In this document: positions 17,850-27,219 of the stretch, one piece after another | Layout of the letters: every line of letters begins with the position of its first letter | Position numbering within the stretch: position 1 is the stretch's first letter | DNA from: Balneolaceae bacterium | GTDB lineage: Bacteria > Bacteroidota > Rhodothermia > Balneolales > Balneolaceae | DNA length: 64,000 nucleotides | Direction of reading: 5' to 3' | Assembly: GCA_017643365.1 (NCBI GenBank) | Contig: JAEPNO010000017.1 | Coordinates: 1-64,000, forward strand | Program-made: the position numbers and the translations under genes | The notes under the pieces: model-generated | Database searches by the model: none | The model's input: only the letters and a program-made list of their open reading frames with translations | Told to the model about the DNA's origin: nothing

Positions 17850-18608
17850 ATGATTAATAATTTTTGGGAGCGATTCATTAAGCTCTTCACAAAAACGATA
17901 CTTTACGTTTGGTATATACGCTGGTTTTGGAAACCTGAAGAGGGGAGTATCAATGAAATTTTGAATCGAGCTGCAAAAAGAGATCCTGAATTCACTTTTG
18001 TCCAAATTGGTGCAAACGATGGGTATCATAACGACCCGCTGTATAAGTTCATTCGTGCTTATAATTGGAACGGCATAATGGTGGAACCTCAGGTGCATGT
18101 TTTTGAACGATTGAAGAAGAATCACAAAGGTAATGATGTATTAAAGTTCGAGAATGCCGCAATTTCTGCTGAAAAGGGAGTCATTCCATTTTACATGCTG
18201 GCGGTTTCAACAGCTCGATGGGCAACAGGCATGAGTTCTTTTGATCAAAAGCATATCGAAGAACACATCGACATAGGGTTTGTGAAAAAATGGGCGACCC
18301 GAGAAGGAATTACTCTCCCGGAAAATCGAGAGGATTATATTAAATGCGTGGAAGTCCAAACAATGAACTTCGATGATCTGATCGCAAAGCACGGGTTGAA
18401 CGATGTAGATGGGATCATTTTGGATTGCGAAGGTTTTGACTCAATGGTGCTTTCGACGGTAGATATTCCAGGATATAATCCGGATATCATTTTGTTCGAG
18501 CATCTCCATTTTAAAGATGAAGACTACCAAGAGTTGACAGACCGTTTAAGCGATTTAGGCTATGAATTACGTAGTGATGAAATGGATACGATTGCGTTTA
18601 AGAGATGA
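17850..18608 (+). CDS. FkbM family methyltransferase
   Basis: SAM-dependent methyltransferase of the FkbM family, usually O-methylating a glycan, polyketide or small molecule. The SAM site is FVQIGANDGYHNDPLY, followed by GIMVEPQVHVFERLKKN with the acidic ribose-binding residue, and the C-terminal block DGIILDCEGFDSMVL. ATG at 17850 gives about 252 residues. The frame is open upstream, with a GTG at 17775 and ATG at 17793, so the start is uncertain. It is a single gene flanked on both sides by related palindromes (17753 and 18631) and followed by the REPIN-like array, suggesting a mobile or recently placed segment. Confidence 0.82.
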   Translation: MINNFWERFIKLFTKTILYVWYIRWFWKPEEGSINEILNRAAKRDPEFTFVQIGANDGYHNDPLYKFIRAYNWNGIMVEPQVHVFERLKKNHKGNDVLKFENAAISAEKGVIPFYMLAVSTARWATGMSSFDQKHIEEHIDIGFVKKWATREGITLPENREDYIKCVEVQTMNFDDLIAKHGLNDVDGIILDCEGFDSMVLSTVDIPGYNPDIILFEHLHFKDEDYQELTDRLSDLGYELRSDEMDTIAFKR

Positions 18609-18610
18609 GT

Positions 18611-18679
18611 AGCCGAACAGTTGAACATTGATCAACTACGCTAAAGCTTCGTTGATTGAAAACAGCCGAACAGTTGAAC
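18611..18679. repeat. 16-bp direct repeats flanking palindrome b
   Basis: AGCCGAACAGTTGAAC occurs identically at 18611-18626 and 18664-18679, one copy on each side of the palindrome at 18631-18656. Confidence 0.75.
18631..18656. repeat. Palindromic repeat, copy b
   Basis: Arms ATCAAC and GTTGAT enclose the core TACGCTAAAGCTTC. It lies 22 bp after the FkbM stop codon. The same core is in copy c after tRNA-Ser, and the reverse-complement form is in copy d after the GIY-YIG gene. Confidence 0.75.
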
Positions 18680-18796
18680 TTCGAATGTTGTTCTAGTTTT
18701 GCCAATTCGATCCCGATTGATCGGGAGAGAAATCTAAAGAATTTGATCAAGACCGTGAGTTCTATTTGTCACTTCGTTCTAAATTCCAAAGCCCAA

Positions 18797-19048
18797 GTCT
18801 CCCCTTGAGGGGAGTGCCGTCCGCCAGCCGGCGGATGGCGAGGGGTGTCAAGTGACGATCGACGACTGACCAACGACGACCGAAGAACACCCTCCGTCAT
18901 CCGGCGATTGCCGGATGCCACCTCCCTCAAGGGAGGACTAACGCTCAGCATTAATAAGTTTAATGGTTGCTCAGAATTTAGAAAAGCAAATTTTCCTTTA
19001 AGCAGGAATTAGATTTCACACTCTATTTGAAAAGACAATATCGATAAG
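18797..19048. repeat. REPIN/MITE-like element 1 plus spacer
   Basis: A 143-bp element (18797-18939) with inverted ends of about 50 bp. The left end holds hairpins CTCCCC/GGGGAG and TCCGCC/GGCGGA; the right end holds CATCCGGC/GCCGGATG and CTCCC/GGGAG. The middle is rich in ACGAC. A spacer of about 110 bp follows that also recurs in unit 2. No reading frame is supported. The period to the next unit is 251 bp. Confidence 0.8.
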
Positions 19049-19299
19049 GCTCCCCTAGAGCGGAGTACCGTCCGCCAGCTGGCGGATGGCGAGGGGTGTT
19101 GAGTGGCGAGCGACGACTGACTAACGACGACCGAAGAACACCCTCCGTCATCCGGCGATTGCCGGATGCCACCTCCCTCAAGGGAGGACTAACGCTCAGC
19201 GTTTATAAGTTTAATAGTTGCTCAGAATTTAGAAAAGTAAGTTTTCCTTTAAGCGGGAATTAGATTTCACACTCTATTTGAGAAGACAATATCGACAAG
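19049..19299. repeat. REPIN/MITE-like element 2 plus spacer
   Basis: Second unit of the tandem, exactly 251 bp after unit 1 and nearly identical over the element and spacer. The left outer hairpin is degraded (CTCCCCTAGAGCGGAG), while the inner hairpin keeps its pairing as TCCGCC-AGCT-GGCGGA. Confidence 0.8.
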
Positions 19300-19521
19300 T
19301 CTCCCCTAGAGGGGAGTGCCGTCCGCCAGCCGGCGGATGGCGAGGGGTGTCAAGTGGCGAGCGACGACTGACTAACGGCGGACGTTCTTCATCAACGTGA
19401 ATACGATGAAAAATCCTGCAGTATTCCAATGGGTATGGGTTTAAATTTCATTCCCGACGACCGTTGAACACCCTCCGTCATCCGCTTTTCAGCGGTTGCC
19501 ACCTCCCTCAAGGGAGGACTT
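19300..19521. repeat. REPIN/MITE-like element 3 with a different centre
   Basis: The left end matches units 1 and 2, but from about 19378 the centre is replaced by roughly 80 bp of unrelated sequence before a divergent right end (CCGC-TTTTCA-GCGG, then CTCCC-TCAA-GGGAG). The remaining bases to 19641 show no gene or other clear structure. Confidence 0.75.
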
Positions 19522-19641
19522 GTCCTGAGCATTAATTAGTTTGTTTCTTGATCCAAAATAGAAATGACAAATTGAATCAGTTCCCATTGAATGCAAGAAT
19601 TACAATTTCGAGATTATTTACCCGCAACCCGCAACCTAAAT

Positions 19642-21603
19642 TTAAAGCTCCTCTTCCGCGGCTTCAATGCGCGTCGAATATTCTTCCCATTGATACATCA
19701 AATCGGTGAGTTCTTTCTTGATGGTTTCGTACTCAATCGAAGTTTCCTTCACGCGATCGCTGTCGTCATAAAAATCCGTTTGGGCCATCAACTCTTCGAT
19801 TTCTAGCTTCCGCTCTTCTTTGGCTTCGATGTTCTTTTCCACTGCCTCGAGTTTCTTTTTGATCGGGCGAATTTTTTTATTCAACTCATTCCTACGCTCG
19901 GCATCTAAGCGCCGCTGTTCTTTTCGGGATAATGTATTGGAAGCTTGTTCAGCATTCGATGTTCGAAGTTCAATGTTCTTCTGTTCCTCCTCTGCTTCTT
20001 CCTTTTTCTTATCCAGATAATAAGACACATTGCCCAAGTAGGTCTTGATAGTGCCGGGACGGATTTCCAGCACTTTATTTACGATTGGATCCAAAAATGC
20101 CCGATCGTGAGAAACAATCATGCACGTACCTTCATACTGCTGCAGTGCTTGTTGCAGGATGTTTTTCGAACTCATATCCAAATGGTTCGTGGGCTCATCA
20201 AAAATGAGAAAATTTGCAGGAGATAGCAGCATCTTTGCCAAGGCAAGCCGGCTTTTTTCACCACCTGATAGCACTTTCACTTTCTTGAACACGTCATCAC
20301 CCGTAAAAAGAAAACATCCTAAAATGGAACGGAGTCGGCTTTCTTTTTCACCGGAACCGGCTTCCATCATCACTTGCAGGGGATCGTAAGTAGGATCAAG
20401 ATCTTCAGCCTGATGCTGCGCAAAGTAGGAATAGGTGACTTTATGCCCTACGGTTCGCGTCCCGCCTTGAATGGGCTCTTTTCCAGATAGAATTCTTATC
20501 AAAGTAGACTTACCCGCTCCGTTCGGACCTACAACGGCCACTTTATCGCCACGTTCTAGTTCAAAATCGAGTCCTTCAAAAACGGTGTTGTCGCCGTAGC
20601 GTTTGGTTACTTGATCGAGCTGCATCACAATCTGACCACTTCGCTCGGGTTCAGGAAATCGAAATGAAACCGAATTAAGTTCGTCCTCAACTTCGATGCG
20701 TTCGATTTTCTCAAGCTGTTTTACCCGACTTTGTACCTGTCGTGCTTTGGTGGCTTTATATCGGAAGCGATCAATAAATTCTTGGGTTTCTTTAAGCTGC
20801 TTTTCCTGATTTTTCTGCGCATTGATCAACAGCTCGCGTTCTTCATCCCACTTGCGCTCGTAAAACGAATAATTACCGGAGTAATCGCTCATTCGTCCGC
20901 GCCGAATAGCCAATGTTCTGGTGGTTATGGTATCCAAAAACGCACGATCGTGAGAAACCACAATCACGGCGCCCTCATAACTATTTAGGAAGTACTCGAT
21001 CCATTGCAATGATTCGATATCCAGGTGATTGGTAGGCTCATCCAACAGTAAATAGGTAGGTTTTTTCAGCAGTAATTTTGCCAGAGCAATTCGCATCAAC
21101 CAGCCACCACTAAACTCGGTGGTAGAACGCTCAAAATCCGATTCCGAGAAACCCAATCCCATCAACACTTTCTCAATTTCTGAGCGAAGGGTATATAATC
21201 CGGAAGTTTCGAGCTGAGTTTGCAATGCGCCATAGCGCTCCATCAATTTCTCGTAGGTTTCGCTTTGTGGATCAACCTTGCCAAGCTCTTCTTGTAAATG
21301 ATTTACTTTTTGTTCTAGTTCAAAAAGCTCGCTGAAGGCAGTTTCTACTTCCTCAATAACGGTGAGTTCAAAATCAGGATCTACGCCATCCTGTGGTAAA
21401 TAGCCCAGAGTTTCAGCATTCGACAGAGTAATTTGCCCACCATCGGCTTCTCTCAAACGCATAATTATTTTGAGTAGCGTAGATTTACCTGCACCGTTTG
21501 GCCCAACTAAGCCAATGCGCTCACCGGGATTGATGATCGCTGAAACGCCGTCTAATAAAGTTCGTTCGCCCAGATGAAGGGTAATTTGTTCGATTGCCAG
21601 CAT
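19642..21603 (-). CDS. ABC-F family ATP-binding cassette protein (YheS/YdiF-like)
   Basis: A soluble ribosome-associated ATPase with two ATP-binding cassettes and no membrane domain; ABC-F proteins act on stalled or assembling ribosomes. Cassette 1 has GPNGAGKSTLLK, FSGGWLMRIALAKLLL and LLLDEPTNHLD. Cassette 2 has GPNGAGKSTLIR, LSGGEKSRLALAKMLL and LIFDEPTNHLD. The linker with FIDRFRYKATKARQVQSR is of the YheS/YdiF kind. A charged C-terminal coiled coil covers about residues 535-653. At 653 residues it is full length. A consensus promoter lies 33 bp upstream of the ATG. Confidence 0.92.
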   Translation of the reverse strand: MLAIEQITLHLGERTLLDGVSAIINPGERIGLVGPNGAGKSTLLKIIMRLREADGGQITLSNAETLGYLPQDGVDPDFELTVIEEVETAFSELFELEQKVNHLQEELGKVDPQSETYEKLMERYGALQTQLETSGLYTLRSEIEKVLMGLGFSESDFERSTTEFSGGWLMRIALAKLLLKKPTYLLLDEPTNHLDIESLQWIEYFLNSYEGAVIVVSHDRAFLDTITTRTLAIRRGRMSDYSGNYSFYERKWDEERELLINAQKNQEKQLKETQEFIDRFRYKATKARQVQSRVKQLEKIERIEVEDELNSVSFRFPEPERSGQIVMQLDQVTKRYGDNTVFEGLDFELERGDKVAVVGPNGAGKSTLIRILSGKEPIQGGTRTVGHKVTYSYFAQHQAEDLDPTYDPLQVMMEAGSGEKESRLRSILGCFLFTGDDVFKKVKVLSGGEKSRLALAKMLLSPANFLIFDEPTNHLDMSSKNILQQALQQYEGTCMIVSHDRAFLDPIVNKVLEIRPGTIKTYLGNVSYYLDKKKEEAEEEQKNIELRTSNAEQASNTLSRKEQRRLDAERRNELNKKIRPIKKKLEAVEKNIEAKEERKLEIEELMAQTDFYDDSDRVKETSIEYETIKKELTDLMYQWEEYSTRIEAAEEEL

Positions 21604-21635
21604 GAATGTGTGCTAATTTGGAGAAAACAGAAGGC

Positions 21636-21667
21636 CAAAGATAGGTGCATTCGCACACTTTATACAA
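21636..21667 (-). promoter_or_regulatory. Bacteroidota-type promoter of the ABC-F gene
   Basis: On the minus strand, TTG (21667-21665), a 21-bp spacer, then TATCTTTG (21643-21636). This matches the consensus and leaves a leader of roughly 25-30 nt before the ATG at 21603. Confidence 0.75.
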
Positions 21668-21716
21668 TGATAAACTAAACTAAGAGGATTGATGGAATAA
21701 TCTTATTTTTGTAGCT

Positions 21717-22820
21717 ATGGGATTACTTCTGTTTTATTTGTTTTTAGCGCTCGGCGTGTCTTTTTTGTGTTCAATTCTGGAAGCAGTTTTGCTCTCAATT
21801 ACGCCATCGTACGTGGTTTTGAAAGAACAAGACCAACCTCGTGTAGGCCTCTTGTTGAAGCAATTGAAGGAAGATATTGATCGTCCGCTTTCTGCAATTT
21901 TAACACTTAACACCATCGCGCACACCGTTGGGGCTGCGGGTGTAGGAGCCCAGGCATTAATCGTTTTTGGGGATGCCTACGTTGGCGTTACCTCGGCTGT
22001 GCTCACACTATTGATTTTGATCCTCTCCGAAATCATACCCAAAACTTTAGGGGCTACCTTTTGGAAAAACCTCGCGGTATTCTCGGCAAGAATCATTTCC
22101 ATTTTGATTGTGGTTACTTATCCATTTGTGAAGCTCTCGGAGCTTATCACAAAGATCATCAGCCCGAATAAAGGCGGTCCTTCGATAAGTAGAGAAGAGT
22201 TTTCGGCAATGGCCGATCAGGGCGTTCAGGAAGGCATTTTTGAGGAAGGGGAGTCGAATGTGTTTAAGAACCTGATTCGATTCTCATCGCTTAAAGTGAA
22301 AGATATCATGACTCCGCGCATTGTGGTGATGAAATTTTCAGAGAATCTCACTATTGAGGAAGCTCTTGAAAAGAAAGAGCGTTTGCGAGTTTCGAGATTA
22401 CCGGTTTTTGCCAAAAACGAGGAAGATATCACTGGCTACATCTTAAAAACTGATTTGTATGAGCAAGTGTCGGAAGGAAAGGGAGATGCCGAACTTGCAA
22501 CAATCAAACGCGAAGTGCTGATGGTTCCTGAAACAGCATCGTTAAAGATTTTGCTTCAAAAATTGATCGAGCGTCAGGAACACATTGCCGTTGTTGTGGA
22601 TGAATACGGTGGACTCGCAGGTGTGGTAACGATGGAAGATGTGATCGAAACGCTGCTTGGAATCGAAATTGTAGACGAAATCGATGCAATCGAAGACATG
22701 CAAAAGCTTGCACGCGAAAAATGGGAGCGACGCGCCAAAAAAATGGGCATCGTTCTACCCGAAGATCAAAATGTGCCTACAAGTAAATCTGACTCAAGCG
22801 AAGACGGAACGGTGCAGTAA
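21717..22820 (+). CDS. CNNM/CorC-type membrane protein with CBS pair
   Basis: Probable divalent-cation (Mg2+/Co2+) efflux or regulatory protein of the DUF21-CBS family. About four hydrophobic segments lie within residues 1-150 (LFYLFLALGVSFLCSILEA and LILSEIIPKTLGA), followed by a CBS pair at about 190-320 (VKDIMTPRIVVMKFSENLT and IAVVVDEYGGLAGVVTMEDV). The usual C-terminal CorC_HlyC domain is absent; a short charged tail ends the 367 residues. The 3' end overlaps the convergent lysC gene by 27 bp. Confidence 0.87.
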   Translation: MGLLLFYLFLALGVSFLCSILEAVLLSITPSYVVLKEQDQPRVGLLLKQLKEDIDRPLSAILTLNTIAHTVGAAGVGAQALIVFGDAYVGVTSAVLTLLILILSEIIPKTLGATFWKNLAVFSARIISILIVVTYPFVKLSELITKIISPNKGGPSISREEFSAMADQGVQEGIFEEGESNVFKNLIRFSSLKVKDIMTPRIVVMKFSENLTIEEALEKKERLRVSRLPVFAKNEEDITGYILKTDLYEQVSEGKGDAELATIKREVLMVPETASLKILLQKLIERQEHIAVVVDEYGGLAGVVTMEDVIETLLGIEIVDEIDAIEDMQKLAREKWERRAKKMGIVLPEDQNVPTSKSDSSEDGTVQ

Positions 22821-24158
22821 CCTACTCGCGTATACGGTCTGATTTTCATTCACTACCACGCTTAGTATTCGTTTCTCTTTGGTAAAAGTGATCATATCTA
22901 CCGCATTATCACCCAGAGCCTTGAACACCTTTTCAGAAAGTTGATCCATGGCTTGTAGCTTACACCCGATTAAGCTAATCAAACCCTTACTTCCATCGAT
23001 GTGAACGGTTCCAACTTCGATTAAAGCCTGAGAAAGCTCACTTAGTTTCTCATTAGCTTGCAAAGCAATGGTAACCGATGCTTCGGTGGTATTTACCGCA
23101 TCAACGGGCAATCGCAGTTTTTCGAGCGCAGCAAATACTTTGGTTAAAAATGAATAGCCCATCACCGTTTCATAGGCGCTTACGGTAACCAAAGCCATGT
23201 TTTCTTTGAAGGATATCGCCAGAAAGTCTTTTGTCGATGCCGATTCTCGGCCAATACGAGTTCCTGCTTCATCAGCCTTAAACATGTTCTTTACAAACAC
23301 CGGAATGTTACGCTCCTGAGCAGGTTTTAAAGTAGCCGGGTGTAAAACTTTAGCGCCGAAATACGCCATTTCTGTTGCATCGAAATACGAAAGTTCGTCG
23401 ATGGGTTGAGCGTCTTCAATAAAACGCGGATCGCTGGTGTAGATCCCGCTCACGTCGGTCCAAATTTCGATAGCCTGTGCATGTATTGCTCCGCCAATCA
23501 AACTTGCAGTGTAATCCGATCCTTCGAAGCCCAAAGTAGTGGTGGTTCCATCCGGAGCCTCGCCATAAAAGCCACCAATGATGGGAGTGAATCCGCTATC
23601 CAAAACAGTTTCGATGCTTCCACATTTTTGGTTGATGAGCGCACGATTTGGGTTAGCAACCCCGTACTCAGCATCAGTTTTTATCAACTTTTTGGCCTCG
23701 ATGTGCTGTGTAAGCTGATTAGTAGCCAAACCGCATTGTGCCAATAAATAGGATGATACTTGCTCGCCAACAGCCGCGATCGAATCTTGTAAAGCAGGAT
23801 TTAAATCATTCTTCTTTGCCGCGTATTGCAGCATCTTCTTCAGAAACCCGACTTTCTCATCAATTTTTTTGAAGCAGCTTTCTTTGATAAGCCTTTTTTT
23901 TTGATGCGGATTTTCATCCAGAAAATGCTCTACTAACTCGCGGTGCCGATTTTTGATAGTCTCAACGATTTCGAGGGCTTGTTCCAAATCGCCTGATGCA
24001 GCGCTTTTGCCGGCTTCGATCAATTGTCGGGTAGTTCGCGCAGTAGCTGATACCACAACCACCGGATATTCGTAATTTCGTATGATTTCTAACACTTTTC
24101 GCCAGGTTTGATGGTCGTTCATCGACGTCCCACCAAACTTTAAAACCGTAATATTCAT
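22794..24158 (-). CDS. lysC: Aspartate kinase
   Basis: Phosphorylates aspartate, the first step toward lysine, threonine, methionine and diaminopimelate. It opens with VLKFGGTSMNDHQTWRKV (kinase site), and has GFEGSDYTASLIGGA and EIWTDVSGIYTSDPR. The C-terminal third (about 300-454) holds ACT regulatory domains, with SFLTKVFAALEKLRLPVD and GLISLIGCKL. It is monofunctional, 454 residues. It lies 15 bp upstream-to-downstream from lysA in the same direction, so lysA-lysC form an operon. A nine-A tract (HQKKR codons, near 23892-23900) is a potential slippage site. Confidence 0.93.
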   Translation of the reverse strand: MNITVLKFGGTSMNDHQTWRKVLEIIRNYEYPVVVVSATARTTRQLIEAGKSAASGDLEQALEIVETIKNRHRELVEHFLDENPHQKKRLIKESCFKKIDEKVGFLKKMLQYAAKKNDLNPALQDSIAAVGEQVSSYLLAQCGLATNQLTQHIEAKKLIKTDAEYGVANPNRALINQKCGSIETVLDSGFTPIIGGFYGEAPDGTTTTLGFEGSDYTASLIGGAIHAQAIEIWTDVSGIYTSDPRFIEDAQPIDELSYFDATEMAYFGAKVLHPATLKPAQERNIPVFVKNMFKADEAGTRIGRESASTKDFLAISFKENMALVTVSAYETVMGYSFLTKVFAALEKLRLPVDAVNTTEASVTIALQANEKLSELSQALIEVGTVHIDGSKGLISLIGCKLQAMDQLSEKVFKALGDNAVDMITFTKEKRILSVVVNENQTVYASRLLHRSVFA

Positions 24159-24173
24159 TATCTCCTGAGTGTT

Positions 24174-25328
24174 TTAAATTTCGTCGGAATAGAGGGATTG
24201 CACGTGTGGACGAAGATTATATTCGTTTTGCATAACCTCGCCGTAAGCACCACAACTGCGTATTGCTAGCAAATCGCCGCGCGAAAGTTCCGGCAAATCG
24301 AGGTCTTTTCTAAAGGTATCTGAACTCTCGCAAATCGGACCAACTACATCGTATGTTATCTCGTTTTTGGTGGATGTAAGCGAATCTATATTATGCAGCG
24401 CCTGATATAATGCCGGACGAAGGAGTTCGGTCATGCCCGCATCAACAATGGCAAAGTTTTTAACTCTGCCAGATTTAGTATACAGCACTTTGGTGATCAG
24501 ACTTCCACATTGCCCAACCACCGAACGACCAAGCTCAAAATGTAATGTCTGGTGATCTTTTAGCTTTATCGACTTAGAAAAAATTTCGAAATACCGTTTG
24601 AAATCCGGAATGGAAGATTGATTCGGGGCATCGTAATTAATGCCGAATCCGCCACCAACATTGATCGATGTGAGGGTATGTCCTTTCGATTCGATGTAGT
24701 CGTTAAGATCGTTAGCTCGTTTGCAAAGCTGTTCGAAAGGCTCAAACTTTATGATCTGAGAGCCGATGTGGAAGTGAATCCCAATAAGTGTGAGATTTTT
24801 CAGCGAGGGTAGAGCTTCCAGTACGTTGTCTAAGTCGTCCTCGTGGATGCCAAACTTGTTTTCGTTAAGACCCGTCGTGATGTAATGGTGAGTTTCGGCA
24901 TTCACATTGGGATTAAGTCGTAGAGCAACTTTTGCCGTAGTGTTATGTTTTGCAGCAAACTCGTTAATCACTTCCAGTTCTTGTGGCGATTCCACATTAA
25001 AACAAAAGATGCCCGTTTTCAGTGCTAGCTCAATTTCGTCGTCGTTTTTACCAACACCCGCAAAAGCAATTTGTGCCGGAGAAAATCCACTTTCGATCGC
25101 TCGTTTTATCTCACCACCACTTACACAATCGGCATCTAATCCATATTCACGAATAATGTCGAGAATTTTAGGCTGATGATTCGCTTTTAAAGCAAAATGT
25201 ACACGATAACCCCGATCGATGCCTTCACTTTTAATCTGCTGTAAAGTGTTGCGTAGTAATTCTGTATCGTAGTAATAAAACGGCGTTTTATGCTTTTTTA
25301 AGGCACCCACCACCTCTTGTGGAAACAT
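24174..25328 (-). CDS. lysA: Diaminopimelate decarboxylase
   Basis: Makes L-lysine from meso-diaminopimelate. Fold-type III PLP enzyme of 384 residues: VHFALKANHQPKIL carries the PLP lysine near residue 49, then HFHIGSQI, NVGGGFGINYD and, near the end, GPICESSDTFRKD with the active-site cysteine, and GAYGEVMQNEYN. It is somewhat shorter than the usual 410-420 residues but keeps all core motifs. It lies between lysC and the antiporter gene on the same strand (3 bp after the antiporter stop). Confidence 0.92.
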   Translation of the reverse strand: MFPQEVVGALKKHKTPFYYYDTELLRNTLQQIKSEGIDRGYRVHFALKANHQPKILDIIREYGLDADCVSGGEIKRAIESGFSPAQIAFAGVGKNDDEIELALKTGIFCFNVESPQELEVINEFAAKHNTTAKVALRLNPNVNAETHHYITTGLNENKFGIHEDDLDNVLEALPSLKNLTLIGIHFHIGSQIIKFEPFEQLCKRANDLNDYIESKGHTLTSINVGGGFGINYDAPNQSSIPDFKRYFEIFSKSIKLKDHQTLHFELGRSVVGQCGSLITKVLYTKSGRVKNFAIVDAGMTELLRPALYQALHNIDSLTSTKNEITYDVVGPICESSDTFRKDLDLPELSRGDLLAIRSCGAYGEVMQNEYNLRPHVQSLYSDEI

Positions 25329-25331
25329 AAA

Positions 25332-27170
25332 TCAGTGTTCTGAAATTGGTTCTTCTGCAGTCGATTCTTCCTCTTCATCTTCTTTGCCCGTGACCAGCGC
25401 TATAATTTTATCGCCGGGTTGAGGTGTAGGAGGATTATCGAGAGAGAATGGCTGAACGGTATCGTTCTGCTGCACAAAGATAGGAATAGATTTTTCGAAA
25501 TATTGTTTTTGATATTCTTTAAATGAAAATTCGTTATCGATCTCATTAATCTGAATTTGTAGTTCTTCATCGTCGGCGAATTCTTTAATTTTTTCGAAAT
25601 TCATCTCGTTCGAAAACAAGGTTCGGCCACCAATAAATTCGCTACTGTCGTTTTCTCTTCGGTTTGATGTAGCCGATTGCGCAAGCTGAAATACCGCAGA
25701 AGTGCCGAATTCATCCCGAAAACGTATGCTTGCCAGCGAGTTAACTTCGTCGTTAGGCGTAAGCGCCATCAAAATTCCGATCCCATCAAGATCAATTTCA
25801 TCGATGGCATACTCCGACAAGATGTTACCGTAATAAGTTTCCAATCCAGCTTTTCTGGCCTTCGTTATATTTGCCCAATTTGAATCTGCTACTAAAACCT
25901 TGAAGCCAAGCTCTTTAAGTTTGAGAGCGAGTTTACGACTCCACGAGTGCGCGCCAAGAAATAAAACCCCGTGTGGTTCGGGCTTAGCAACCCCAAGTAA
26001 GCGCGCTACAGGCTTTGCGGTTAAGCCATAAATGGTAACGGTAGCGATGATCACAATAAAGGTGTAGGGCACGAGCTGAGCGGCATCAGGGAAGCCTTCT
26101 TGTTCAAGCCGGAGAGCAAAAATCGCGGAAATGGCTGCGGCAACAATTCCACGTGGTGCCATCCATGCAATAAAGGTTTTTTCTTTAAATGTGATTTTGG
26201 AGCCGATCGTTGAGAGATAAATCGAAGCCGGACGTACTACAAAAAATAGAGCGGCTAAAAACAGAATGCTGTTCATGTTGATGTAAGAAAGTGCATCCGA
26301 TTGAAGTCGAGCAGCCAACAAAATGAACAGGGTTGAAATGAGCAGCACCTGCAGGTTTTCTTTAAACTCTACGATGTGTTTTACGCGCACACTTTTTTGA
26401 TTTGCGAGAATAATACCCATAATCGTTACAGCGAGTAACCCTGATTCGTGCTGTAATAAGTTCGAGGAGGTAAAGATGGCAATGAGTATCATCAGAGTTA
26501 CCGGATTCTGTAAATAATCGGGAATCCAGTGTTTTTTGAGTGTGATATACATGATACCTGCTCCCAACGCGCCAAAGAAAGTGCCATCGATAATAGTAGT
26601 TACAATCACTAATCCAGCATGACCGGAAATACTTTTAAAGCCACCGGCAATAATGATTTCGAACACAAGAACGGCCATCATTGCACCAATGGGATCATTC
26701 ACTATTCCTTCCCATTTTATTACTGATTTAGCGGTATCAGTGGGCCGAACTTGACGCAATAAAGGAATGATTACGGTTGGACCGGTTACGATGAGAATGG
26801 CCCCAAAGAGTACCGAAATTTCCAAGCCTAAGTCTAATAAATAATAAGCAAAGGTGGCTGCGAGAGCCCAGGTTATTAATACCCCAAAGGTGATGAGTTT
26901 TAAAACCGTTCCTCCAATTTTTCGGAACTCGCTCATGCTCAGGCTTAATCCCCCTTCAAAAAGAATAATGGCCACCGAAATCGAAACAAAAGGCTGGAGT
27001 AAATCTCCCATTAAAAAATCGGGATCGAGAAAACCGGTAATTGGTCCGGCGATAATCCCAAATGCTAACAAAACTAAAATGGCCGGTAATTTTGTTTTCC
27101 ATGCCAACCATTGTGCTGATATACCGAGTGCTGCAACACTCGCTAATCCTACCAGAATTTCTTCGTTCAT
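25332..27170 (-). CDS. Cation:proton antiporter with TrkA-N/RCK domain
   Basis: Inner-membrane CPA-type Na+ or K+/H+ antiporter. About 12 hydrophobic helices fill residues 1-390, with GPTVIIPLLRQVRP, WEGIVNDPIGAMMAVLVFE (Asn-Asp pair of the ion site) and WMAPRGIVAAAISAIFALR. A nucleotide-binding RCK-like domain follows (GVLFLGAHSWSRKLALKL through GILMALTPNDEVNSLA, about 395-500), then a TrkA-C-like module (DNPPTPQPGDKIIALVTG) and an acidic end. The ion is not determined. It is divergent from the APC permease across a 141-bp gap. Confidence 0.9.
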   Translation of the reverse strand: MNEEILVGLASVAALGISAQWLAWKTKLPAILVLLAFGIIAGPITGFLDPDFLMGDLLQPFVSISVAIILFEGGLSLSMSEFRKIGGTVLKLITFGVLITWALAATFAYYLLDLGLEISVLFGAILIVTGPTVIIPLLRQVRPTDTAKSVIKWEGIVNDPIGAMMAVLVFEIIIAGGFKSISGHAGLVIVTTIIDGTFFGALGAGIMYITLKKHWIPDYLQNPVTLMILIAIFTSSNLLQHESGLLAVTIMGIILANQKSVRVKHIVEFKENLQVLLISTLFILLAARLQSDALSYINMNSILFLAALFFVVRPASIYLSTIGSKITFKEKTFIAWMAPRGIVAAAISAIFALRLEQEGFPDAAQLVPYTFIVIIATVTIYGLTAKPVARLLGVAKPEPHGVLFLGAHSWSRKLALKLKELGFKVLVADSNWANITKARKAGLETYYGNILSEYAIDEIDLDGIGILMALTPNDEVNSLASIRFRDEFGTSAVFQLAQSATSNRRENDSSEFIGGRTLFSNEMNFEKIKEFADDEELQIQINEIDNEFSFKEYQKQYFEKSIPIFVQQNDTVQPFSLDNPPTPQPGDKIIALVTGKEDEEEESTAEEPISEH

Positions 27171-27219
27171 AAATGCCTTTAAATTGCGCTAAGTAGTTTT
27201 ATTTTTTTATAAAATTGAT

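Noticed and set aside
18797-19521. Repeats that could be taken for a CRISPR array
   Set aside because: Only three units, 251-bp period, repeats are palindromic and far too long, spacers are also repeated, and no cas gene is nearby.
19591-20389. Plus-strand frames over the ABC-F 3' half
   Set aside because: Phe/Ser-rich mirror translations of coiled-coil codons, overlapping a certain gene.
21704-21711. TATTTTTG box just before the CNNM start
   Set aside because: No TTG element at the right distance, and it would give a leaderless transcript; it may be chance in AT-rich DNA.
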